From the NCBI GenBank assembly GCA_023356515.1, contig JAKQYG010000185.1, forward strand, positions 1 through 7,863: a stretch of 7,863 bases of DNA, read 5' to 3'. The notes under the pieces are model-generated. The model saw only the letters and a list, made by a program, of their open reading frames with translations. It had not been told where the DNA came from and ran no database searches. A program made the translations under genes and the position numbers. Source of the DNA: Trichodesmium sp. MAG_R04. GTDB lineage: Bacteria; Cyanobacteriota; Cyanobacteriia; Cyanobacteriales; Microcoleaceae. Below, piece by piece: positions 1 through 6,081 of the stretch; position 1 is the stretch's first letter, and every line of letters begins with the position of its first letter.

Positions 1-575
1 TTTTCTCCTGCTTCTACCATAATCACCCCTTGGGGAGACCCAGCTACGACTAAATCTAAATCACCATTTTTGACTTCACGGTAAGTAGGGTTAATAATAA
101 AGTCATCTCCTACTAACCCTACCCGTACTGCAGCCATTGGCCCATAAAAAGGTAATTTGGCTAGTAATACTGCTACTGAACTACCTGTTACAGCTAGCAC
201 ATCTGGTGGTACTTCCTCGTCCATGGACAATGTTGTGGCCACAATTTGAATATCATCCCGTAACCAACCAGGAAATAGGGGGCGTAGAGGTCTGTCAATC
301 AAACGGCCAGTAAGTGTCACTTTTTCTGGAGGGCGACCTTCCCGACGCAAAAAACCGCCTGGTATTTTTCCTCCTGCGTAGAGTCTTTCCTCATAATCCA
401 CCAAAAGAGGTAGAAAGTCTATTCCTTCTCTGGCTTTGGCTGTAGTAGCTGTGACTAAGACTGCTGTATCTCCTGATTCTATCATCACAGCACCACCAGC
501 TTGAGGCGCAAATACACCGACTTTTAGTCGAATATCCCGTCCATCAAAGGATATGGATTTGTTTATCTCTTCCAT
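1..575 (-). CDS. pnp: Polynucleotide phosphorylase (PNPase), N-terminal part, cut by the window edge
   Basis: PNPase degrades RNA 3'-5' by phosphorolysis, and can add nucleotides in reverse, in the cytoplasm. I translated the minus strand from the ATG at 575-573 and obtained 191 open codons running off position 1, about a quarter of the usual length of roughly 700 residues. The visible part is the first RNase PH-like domain. It begins MEEINKSISFDGRD, has a GDTAVLVTAT strand at about 35-44, and carries the signature GGFLRREGRP at 73-82, followed by TGRLIDRPLRPLFP at 89-102. The start is well fixed. An in-frame TAG lies at 593-591 with no other start between, and a GAAGG Shine-Dalgarno-like motif (591-587) sits 11 bases upstream of the ATG. 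The second RNase PH domain and the KH and S1 domains lie outside the window. The gene is divergent from the helicase gene. No damage is visible. Confidence 0.97.
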   Translation of the reverse strand, partial: MEEINKSISFDGRDIRLKVGVFAPQAGGAVMIESGDTAVLVTATTAKAREGIDFLPLLVDYEERLYAGGKIPGGFLRREGRPPEKVTLTGRLIDRPLRPLFPGWLRDDIQIVATTLSMDEEVPPDVLAVTGSSVAVLLAKLPFYGPMAAVRVGLVGDDFIINPTYREVKNGDLDLVVAGSPQGVIMVEAGE

Positions 576-645
576 CCAGTTTTTTTCCTTCTATATTCTT
601 TCGCTTCTTTAGGAAATCGTAGCATTCTTAATGGGGCAATTTGAA

Positions 646-722
646 GTCAGGAGTCAATAGTCATGATTCAGGAGTCAGGAGTCAGGAGTCATGATTCAGG
701 AGTCAGGAGTCAGGAGTCAGGA
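646..722. repeat. Heptanucleotide tandem repeat (GTCAGGA)n, 11 units in register, STRR type
   Basis: Reading in sevens from 646 gives GTCAGGA, GTCAATA, GTCATGA, TTCAGGA, GTCAGGA, GTCAGGA, GTCATGA, TTCAGGA, GTCAGGA, GTCAGGA, GTCAGGA, which is 77 bases without a slip in register. Units 3-6 (660-687) and 7-10 (688-715) form the same 28-base block twice, so the array probably grew by duplicating a four-unit block as well as single units. Short tandemly repeated repetitive (STRR) heptamers are typical of filamentous cyanobacterial intergenic DNA. The array ends 71 bases upstream of the pnp start codon, so the pnp transcript could begin inside or near it. Confidence 0.93.
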
Positions 723-1088
723 GTTTTTTGAAGTCTAGTAGTTGACTGACACTCCTTAAATTTTGCATGAGAAAAAAATTGTCAAACCTTGCCATGACAA
801 AATTTATAGGAAAAAAGCTAATGATGGATAGTGAAATTTTTCTTCCCCATGGTATAAAGCAAGTTAATACATTTAGCTTGAAAAACTATCTAAAACAAAG
901 AACAACACACTAAAAAACAGCCTCTTAAATAGAAGCGGGTTTAGTTTTTTTCTTTGGAGAAAATAATTAGGATTTATTGAAAAAATTCTCAAAGCGAATT
1001 GAGACCACATAAGTCAATAGAAGTCAGAAATCGTACAACTTATTTCAAACCAATGATGTATGAGGCGATTTTACTAAAAATAAACCGC

Positions 1089-1094
1089 TATAAT
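1089..1094 (+). promoter_or_regulatory. Candidate -10 box (TATAAT) for the helicase gene
   Basis: This is a perfect match to the sigma-70-type -10 hexamer, 150 bases upstream of the helicase ATG. The best -35-like hexamer upstream, TTTACT at 1070-1075, leaves only 13 bases between them, too short for a standard promoter, and there is no TGn extension. In such AT-rich DNA a TATAAT can occur by chance, so this is a weak call. If used, it would give a leader of about 140 bases that includes the hairpins and direct repeat described separately. Confidence 0.2.
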
Positions 1095-1108
1095 AATCTT
1101 ACTTACCG

Positions 1109-1133
1109 TTCATCGCAAATGATGAAGTTTGCG
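1109..1133 (+). promoter_or_regulatory. Two mutually exclusive small hairpins in the presumed helicase leader
   Basis: TTCATC (1109-1114) pairs with GATGAA (1121-1126) around the loop GCAAAT. CGCAAA (1114-1119) pairs with TTTGCG (1128-1133) around an 8-base loop. Each stem is 6 bp and perfect, and they share bases, so only one can form at a time. They lie just downstream of the TATAAT box. No riboswitch family is recognised and the stems are short, so chance is a real alternative. Confidence 0.25.
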
Positions 1134-1160
1134 TCCAGTTCTTTTAATTAGGATGCCATT

Positions 1161-1183
1161 TTTCATTGTTAAATTTCATTGTT
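1161..1183. repeat. 10-bp direct repeat, TTTCATTGTT twice with a 13-base period
   Basis: TTTCATTGTT occurs at 1161-1170 and again at 1174-1183, separated by AAA, and the second copy is followed by C and another AAA. It lies 60-83 bases upstream of the helicase start, a place where an operator could sit. No regulator family is recognised from the motif. Confidence 0.4.
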
Positions 1184-1243
1184 CAAAGATGTACAGTAAA
1201 AAAAATTAGTAGTCAAAATATAACCTTTTGATATATATTTAAT

Positions 1244-4200
1244 ATGGCAATTTTACATAGTTTTTGGCTGGCCGAAAATCAACAACCTAGTTCTTTATTA
1301 ATTTGGGGAGAAACTTGGCAAAAAATTACAGAAGATGATGCTGTTGAAATAGAAAATATAGCCAATAATCCTTACACAATAACTTTAGATGAACTATTAA
1401 AGTTATCTGATGCAAATATTAATTTTTCTTTGAAAAAACACAAAAAATCTACAAATCAAACTTTATCTATCCCCACAAAATTATTAGAATCTAGCCAAAA
1501 ACTATATCCTATTCACTCTGCCACAGATTTATCAGAAATTTCAGAAAAGCTATATCTTTATCCCTGGCAAATAGAAGGAATTTGTCTAGAACCTCTAGAA
1601 GCAATTAAATTTTTACAATCTATTCCTCTGGGAAAAATTACTGAGTCTTTCATTGGTAGAGATTTAAAATTTTGGTCTCATGTTGCTCGCTGGAGTCTTG
1701 ATTTATTAGCAAGATGTAAATTTTTACCTTCTATTGAACAAACATCAAATCAAGAATTTATGGCAACTTGGAAACCTTTACTTGATAGTTCTCTAGACCA
1801 AACTAGATTGAAAAATTTTACTTTACAAATGCCTCTGGTTTGTCGGACATATAACCTTAATTGGCAGTCAAATATTTCCCTAGAAAACATACAAAATTTA
1901 CAAATAGTTACCGAGAATAATTCCACAAAATTTCCCCTACTTCAATCTAGTCAAGAAATTATTCAAGATTTCTTAAAAAATATAATAGATGCACAAATTA
2001 GACAACTATCAGCCGAAATATATCCAACACAAACTACTTCATTACATCCTGCCATTAGACAATGGTTAAAATCTCTATTAGGAAAATCTAGCTTAAAATT
2101 ACCTGCTGCCAAAGAAACACGACAAATTAGTAAAATACTTAAGAACTGGAAATTTCCTTTACAAGAATATAAAACCACAGAAAAGAAATTTATTACCTGT
2201 TTCCGTCTCTACTCACCATCTAACAATTCCCAAAAATGGAAACTCGAATATTGCCTCCAAGAAGTAGATAACCCAGATTTTTTTGTTGATGCTAAAACTA
2301 TTTGGGAAAATCCTGTAGCAAGTTTAAATTATCAAGGAAAAACTATTGAACTTCCTCAAGAAACTCTATTAAAAGGTTTAGGTTTAGCATCAAGAATTTA
2401 TCCAATTATTGAACCTTCTTTACAAGAAGCAACTCCCCAATATTGTCTACTAACTCCACAACAAGCTTATGAATTTATTAAAAGTGGTAGTTGGCGGTTT
2501 ACTGACAGTGGACTGGGGGTAATTTTACCGCCTAGTTTAGCAAACCGAGAAGGATGGGCGTCTCGTTTGGGTCTTAGTATTCGGGCGACTGCTCCGAAAA
2601 CGAAAAAAACCGAGAGACTGGGGTTGAAAAGTCTTCTCAATTTTAAGTGGGAGTTATCTATTGGAGGTCAAAAATTAACTAAAGCTGAATTTGACAAATT
2701 AGTAGCTAAGGATAGTCCTTTAGTAGAAGTTAATGGGAAGTGGGTGGAACTGCAACCTCAAGATGTCCGAGCAGCACAGAATTTTTTTGCTACTCGCAAA
2801 GACCAAATGACTTTATCTTTGGAGGATGCTTTGGGGTTAGCGACTGGGGATACTCAGACTGTGGAAAAGTTGCCTGTGGTTAATTTTGAAACTGGGGGTC
2901 AACTACAGGAACTTTTGGATACTTTGACTAATAACCGTTCGTTAGAGGAGATTCCTACACCTCAGAATTTTCGGGGAGAACTGCGACCTTATCAAGCACG
3001 GGGTGTGAGTTGGTTAACTTTTCTGGAACGTTGGGGTTTGGGTGCTTGTTTGGCGGATTCAATGGGGTTGGGTAAGTGCAGTAGCCCTGATACAGAATTA
3101 TTTGTTAACGGTATGGTAATGCAGGCAGAGGAAATTTGGCAAGCTTATGCAGGTAAAGCGGAATTTGATGGGGAAGGGTTTTGGGCAAAACCTAATAAGG
3201 AATTATTGGTAAATTCTCTAGATGAGACAACGGGAAAAATTGTCGTTGCTCCGATTCGACGGTTATATAGACAGCGGGTAGGAGAAAAGTTGCGAAGGGT
3301 GAGATTGAAAGATAATAGTAGTATTACGATTACTCAAAGTCATAAACTATTTATTCGCGATAGTTGGAAAAATGATTTTCAGGTGGGAGATTATGTTTGT
3401 GTACCTGCAAAACTGGTTTGGGATGGCAAAGCAGAAGATCAAGATTTAGTTAAATTTATTGCTTGGCAAATAGCTGAAGGATATGAACAACCTGATACGG
3501 GAGGAGTAATCATATCCCAAAAAAATAAACCACTTTTGGCAGAATTACTAAAGACTCTTGAGAACTTAGGTAAAAGATATAGTTTTAAAATAAATTGTCC
3601 TGCTATACGTCCCTATAGTGATAGAAAAGATTGTTACCAACTTGTTATACACAGCATAGAATATCGGAAATTTTTAGAAGGAAAAGGGTATAGCTGGGGA
3701 AAGCGATCGCCTGAAAAAATTATCCCACCATTTATTATGCAAGCTGACTTAGACAGTATTAGAATTTTTCTGAGCAACTATTTTGATGGGGAAGGTTCGG
3801 TAAGCAAAACTATGAGAAATATCGAAATTTCTACAGCATCATCCCAACTTATTCAACAATTATCTACCTTACTCAGACGCTTTGGTATTTGGATGCAAAT
3901 TTCACCTAAACAAAAACGAGCTACTAATGGTACTGGAATTTTTCGTACTTACTATATAGGTACATTTAGTGGGAACTCAGCACGCCGTTTTTTACAAGAA
4001 ATAGGGTTTTATACCTCAGAAAAACAAGAAAAACTTAAGTTAATTTGTGAGAAAAAAGCTAACTCAAATGTTGAAGGAATTCCTGCTTCCGATATAGTCG
4101 CTGAATTAGCCAAGAAAACTAAACTACCACTGCTACATTTAGGAATAAACAGCAAAATTCATATCGACGGTCCTCAAGAATTTTATTCTACTCACTTAGA

Positions 4201-5842
4201 AAAAGTTATTAACAGTATCGAGCATATTATTAGTGGAGTTTCCGAACAAGAATATCGTCAACTGAAACTTTCTAAATGGACGGCTCAAACTTTAGAAGCT
4301 TATTCTTTATTGAACATTCTGGAGTTAGAAATTCACAAAACTAGTCTGCAAAAATTACTCGATCGAGAAGTCTATTATTGTCAGATAGAATCTATCGAAG
4401 ATATTGAATATGAGGGTTGGGTTTATGATTTTGAAGTAAGCAAACATCATAACTTTGTTGCCAATAATATTCTTTGTCATAACACTATTCAAACCATAGC
4501 ATTTCTGCTCAACCAACAAGAAAAGGAAGCACTTCTTACGCCCACATTATTAGTTTGCCCTACTTCTGTATTAGGAAACTGGGAAAGAGAAGTAAAAAAA
4601 TTCGGACCTACCTTAAAATTAATAGTACATTATGGCGATAAACGTGCTAAAGGTAAAGAATTTGCCAAAGCAGTTAAAGGCAAACATTTAGTAATAACAA
4701 GTTATGCTTTATTGTATCGAGATGAGAAAATATTACAGACAATAAAATGGCAGTCAGTAATAGTTGATGAAGCGCAAAATATTAAAAATCCAGAAGCAAA
4801 ACAATCTCAAGCGATTAGAAAATTAGACGCATCTTTTAGAATTGCTTTAACAGGAACTCCTGTAGAAAATCGCCTTTCAGACTTATGGTCAATTTTAGAT
4901 TTTTTGAATCCTGGATATTTAGGTCAAAAGCAATTTTTCCAGCGTCGCTTTGCTATTCCCATCGAAAAATATGGAGATACAAATTCATTACAAATTTTGC
5001 GTTCTCTAGTTCAACCATTCATTCTGCGTCGTCTCAAAACTGACAAAGAAATTATTCAAGATTTACCAGAAAAACAAGAAAATATTATCTTTTGTTCTCT
5101 AGCAAATGAACAAGCAATGCTCTATCAAAATATAGTTGAAAATTCTTTAGCAGAAATTGAAGCTGCTGATGGTATTCAGCGAAAAGGAAAGATTTTAGCC
5201 TTATTAATAAAATTGAAACAATTATGTAATCATCCCGTACTTCTACAAATCAAAAAAGGCAGCAAGAAAAAAGTAGAAATCGGCGATGAAAACTCTGGAA
5301 AATTGCAACGTATAGGAGCAATGTTAGAAGAAATAATTTCTCAAGGAGAACGAGCAATTATCTTTACTCAATTTGCTGAATGGGGAAAAGTTTTACAACC
5401 TTATTTAGAGAAAATTTTAGGTAGAGAAGTTTTGTATTTATATGGAGCTACTCGCAAAATTAAAAGAGAAGAAATGATAGATAAATTTCAATTAGACCCT
5501 CAAGGTCCGCCGATAATGATTCTATCATTAAAGGCTGGAGGTACAGGTTTAAATTTAACTCGCGCTAATCATGTTTTTCACTTTGATAGATGGTGGAATC
5601 CTGCGGTAGAAAATCAGGCTACAGATCGGGTATTTAGAATTGGTCAAACTCGGAATGTTCAGGTGCATAAATTTGTTTGTACCGGAACTTTAGAAGAGAA
5701 AATACATGATTTAATTGAGAGTAAAAAAGAGTTAGCGGAACAAGTTGTAGGTGCAGGTGAACAATGGTTAACAGAACTTGATACAGACCAATTAAGAAAT
5801 TTATTAATATTTGACAGGAATAAAGTGATTAAAGAAGAGTAA
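1244..5842 (+). CDS. SNF2/Rad54-family helicase (DNA translocase) containing an intein
   Basis: This is a superfamily 2 ATPase of the bacterial SNF2 group, expected to move along double-stranded DNA using ATP. Its cellular role in cyanobacteria is not well established. The 1532-codon frame encodes a 1063-residue host protein plus a 469-residue intein (612-1080). Residues 1-420 are a long N-terminal region. GLGVILPP at 423-430 begins what resembles the bacterial SNF2-associated domain (DUF3670 type). The ATPase core starts at LRPYQ (580-584), then Walker A GLGK at 608-611, completed by T1081 after splicing. DEAQ is at 1175-1178 (Walker B) and TGTP at 1203-1206. The C-terminal helicase lobe has GGTGLN at 1432-1437 and QATDRVFRIGQ at 1458-1468. 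All key motifs are intact. The ATG is chosen because MAILHSFWL followed by IWGETW resembles the family N-terminus, although no Shine-Dalgarno motif precedes it. The gene stands alone, divergent from pnp and convergent with the ketoacyl synthase. Confidence 0.95.
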   Translation: MAILHSFWLAENQQPSSLLIWGETWQKITEDDAVEIENIANNPYTITLDELLKLSDANINFSLKKHKKSTNQTLSIPTKLLESSQKLYPIHSATDLSEISEKLYLYPWQIEGICLEPLEAIKFLQSIPLGKITESFIGRDLKFWSHVARWSLDLLARCKFLPSIEQTSNQEFMATWKPLLDSSLDQTRLKNFTLQMPLVCRTYNLNWQSNISLENIQNLQIVTENNSTKFPLLQSSQEIIQDFLKNIIDAQIRQLSAEIYPTQTTSLHPAIRQWLKSLLGKSSLKLPAAKETRQISKILKNWKFPLQEYKTTEKKFITCFRLYSPSNNSQKWKLEYCLQEVDNPDFFVDAKTIWENPVASLNYQGKTIELPQETLLKGLGLASRIYPIIEPSLQEATPQYCLLTPQQAYEFIKSGSWRFTDSGLGVILPPSLANREGWASRLGLSIRATAPKTKKTERLGLKSLLNFKWELSIGGQKLTKAEFDKLVAKDSPLVEVNGKWVELQPQDVRAAQNFFATRKDQMTLSLEDALGLATGDTQTVEKLPVVNFETGGQLQELLDTLTNNRSLEEIPTPQNFRGELRPYQARGVSWLTFLERWGLGACLADSMGLGKCSSPDTELFVNGMVMQAEEIWQAYAGKAEFDGEGFWAKPNKELLVNSLDETTGKIVVAPIRRLYRQRVGEKLRRVRLKDNSSITITQSHKLFIRDSWKNDFQVGDYVCVPAKLVWDGKAEDQDLVKFIAWQIAEGYEQPDTGGVIISQKNKPLLAELLKTLENLGKRYSFKINCPAIRPYSDRKDCYQLVIHSIEYRKFLEGKGYSWGKRSPEKIIPPFIMQADLDSIRIFLSNYFDGEGSVSKTMRNIEISTASSQLIQQLSTLLRRFGIWMQISPKQKRATNGTGIFRTYYIGTFSGNSARRFLQEIGFYTSEKQEKLKLICEKKANSNVEGIPASDIVAELAKKTKLPLLHLGINSKIHIDGPQEFYSTHLEKVINSIEHIISGVSEQEYRQLKLSKWTAQTLEAYSLLNILELEIHKTSLQKLLDREVYYCQIESIEDIEYEGWVYDFEVSKHHNFVANNILCHNTIQTIAFLLNQQEKEALLTPTLLVCPTSVLGNWEREVKKFGPTLKLIVHYGDKRAKGKEFAKAVKGKHLVITSYALLYRDEKILQTIKWQSVIVDEAQNIKNPEAKQSQAIRKLDASFRIALTGTPVENRLSDLWSILDFLNPGYLGQKQFFQRRFAIPIEKYGDTNSLQILRSLVQPFILRRLKTDKEIIQDLPEKQENIIFCSLANEQAMLYQNIVENSLAEIEAADGIQRKGKILALLIKLKQLCNHPVLLQIKKGSKKKVEIGDENSGKLQRIGAMLEEIISQGERAIIFTQFAEWGKVLQPYLEKILGREVLYLYGATRKIKREEMIDKFQLDPQGPPIMILSLKAGGTGLNLTRANHVFHFDRWWNPAVENQATDRVFRIGQTRNVQVHKFVCTGTLEEKIHDLIESKKELAEQVVGAGEQWLTELDTDQLRNLLIFDRNKVIKEE
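3077..4483 (+). mobile_element. Intein with LAGLIDADG (DOD) homing endonuclease, inserted in the helicase Walker A loop
   Basis: The in-frame insertion covers residues 612-1080 (469 aa) between GLGK and T1081, so excision restores GLGKT. Splicing residues seen: Cys612 as the first residue (block A, CSSPDTELFVNG), the block B TxxH as T697-Q-S-H700, block F around GWVYDFEV just before the end, and block G as LCHN with His1079-Asn1080, followed by Thr1081 as the nucleophile of the C-extein. This is a complete class 1 set. Endonuclease blocks: FIAWQIAEGY (738-747, acidic residue E745), K825 in EKIIPP (block D), and LSNYFDGEG (843-851, acidic residue E850). Both catalytic acidic positions are kept, so the endonuclease may be active. 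About 120 residues between 933 and block F belong to neither recognised part and may help bind DNA. The frame is unbroken. Inteins in SNF2 proteins are known; how close this one is to those cannot be judged here. Confidence 0.96.
3703..3710. repeat. HIP1 octamer GCGATCGC inside the intein
   Basis: This is a perfect palindromic HIP1 site, falling in the codons for K820-R821-S822-P823 just before endonuclease block D. Other copies are at 5907, 6074, 6448 and 6769. Its presence inside the mobile intein suggests that the element has resided in cyanobacterial genomes long enough to share their signature. Confidence 0.85.
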
Positions 5843-5845
5843 GCA

Positions 5846-5890
5846 TTAGGTAAGCATTTACAGCTTTAACCTAAATAACTGAAGGTTTTT
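5846..5890 (+). terminator. Weak candidate terminator after the helicase gene
   Basis: Two alternative short stems are seen: TTAGGT (5846-5851) with ACCTAA (5869-5874), and AACCT (5868-5872) with AGGTT (5883-5887). The second runs into a five-base T run at 5886-5890. Both stems are only 5-6 bp and poor in G+C, so this is a weak match to an intrinsic terminator. It is listed because of its position just after the stop codon at 5840-5842. Confidence 0.25.
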
Positions 5891-5906
5891 GAATAAAAAT
5901 AGTTAA

Positions 5907-5935
5907 GCGATCGCGGACCGCCGTGGCGTTAGCCA
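5907..5935. repeat. Dispersed-repeat-like segment starting with HIP1 and ending in a GTTA-loop hairpin
   Basis: GCGATCGC (5907-5914) leads into GGACCGCCGTGGCGTTAGCC (5915-5934), the most G+C-rich patch in the gap and clearly unlike the AT-rich flanks. TGGC-GTTA-GCCA (5924-5935) forms a small 4-bp hairpin. Segments of this style, HIP1 fused to a G+C-rich sequence, recur across many cyanobacterial genomes. I have only one copy here, so the repeat status is inferred from the style. Confidence 0.5.
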
Positions 5936-6073
5936 TATATCGTGAAGATCATTGAATTTGTCATGCCCCATATATGGTGTACTCAAGGCCAATGTTTGTA
6001 GATCATGTTTCATCCTCATTCCTAAGTTTATTCCTAACTTTTTTTGAAAAATGATAAACAATACACTCCTAAG

Positions 6074-6081
6074 GCGATCGC
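6074..6081. repeat. HIP1 octamer overlapping the ketoacyl synthase stop codon
   Basis: GCGATCGC at 6074-6081 shares its last base with the TAG stop (6083-6081 on the minus strand). Confidence 0.85.

Larger units (their letters stand above)
576..1243. other. Divergent intergenic region between pnp and the helicase gene, 668 bases
   Basis: No convincing gene, tRNA or rRNA is seen here on either strand. The region contains the heptad array (646-722). It also has a 6-bp inverted repeat TTGTCA/TGACAA (779-784 and 795-800, 10-base loop) and an A/T hairpin AAAAAAC/GTTTTTT (912-918 and 944-950) that continues into a T run and could act as a weak terminator. Further right are a TATAAT box (1089-1094), competing hairpins (1109-1133) and a 10-bp direct repeat (1161-1183). 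The 8-mer GTCAATAG occurs at 653-660 and again at 1013-1020, so the second site may be a decayed fragment of the repeat. Promoters for both flanking genes should lie here, but none has a good -35/-10 pair. Confidence 0.6.
5843..6080. other. Convergent intergenic region between the helicase and ketoacyl synthase genes
   Basis: This 238-base gap has no convincing gene. Just after the helicase stop, TAAGCATT occurs twice (5840-5847 and 5851-5858, 11-base period). A HIP1-bearing repeat follows (5907-5935), then an 8-bp inverted repeat CCATATAT/ATATATGG (5933-5940 and 5970-5977, 29-base loop). The right arm is itself a palindrome (CCATATATGG, 5968-5977). ATTCCTAA is repeated at 6018-6025 and 6030-6037. 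No strong G+C-rich terminator is present for either gene. Confidence 0.6.

Noticed and set aside
646..722. Possible CRISPR array
   Set aside because: The units are 7 bases long and contiguous with no unique spacers, and no cas gene is present.
663..731. A 22-codon frame MIQESGVRS... across the heptad array
   Set aside because: It is a by-product of the repeat: a 7-base unit translates into a 7-residue period in any open frame.
742..770. TTGACT (742-747) as a -35 box for a plus-strand promoter
   Set aside because: No acceptable -10 hexamer lies 16-19 bases downstream, and the TTGACT may be part of a reversed heptad fragment.
1963..2178. A 71-codon open frame on the minus strand inside the helicase gene
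   Set aside because: It lies fully antisense to the well-supported helicase frame, has no recognisable domain, and is expected by chance in such AT-rich coding DNA.
3077..4483. The insertion as a fused domain, a group I/II intron or an insertion sequence
   Set aside because: It is open in frame throughout, has protein-level splicing residues at both exact ends, and has no transposase or terminal inverted repeats.
1244..5842. SNF2 helicase as part of a phage-defence system such as DISARM
   Set aside because: No methyltransferase, nuclease or other defence gene is nearby, and the flanking genes are housekeeping. The N-terminal region looks like that of the ordinary cyanobacterial SNF2 protein.
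5903..6013. A 36-codon minus-strand frame starting MKHDLQTLALS, with AGGA six bases before the ATG
   Set aside because: Its last third is encoded by the HIP1-bearing repeat and its stop abuts that repeat. No domain is recognised and chance is the simpler explanation.
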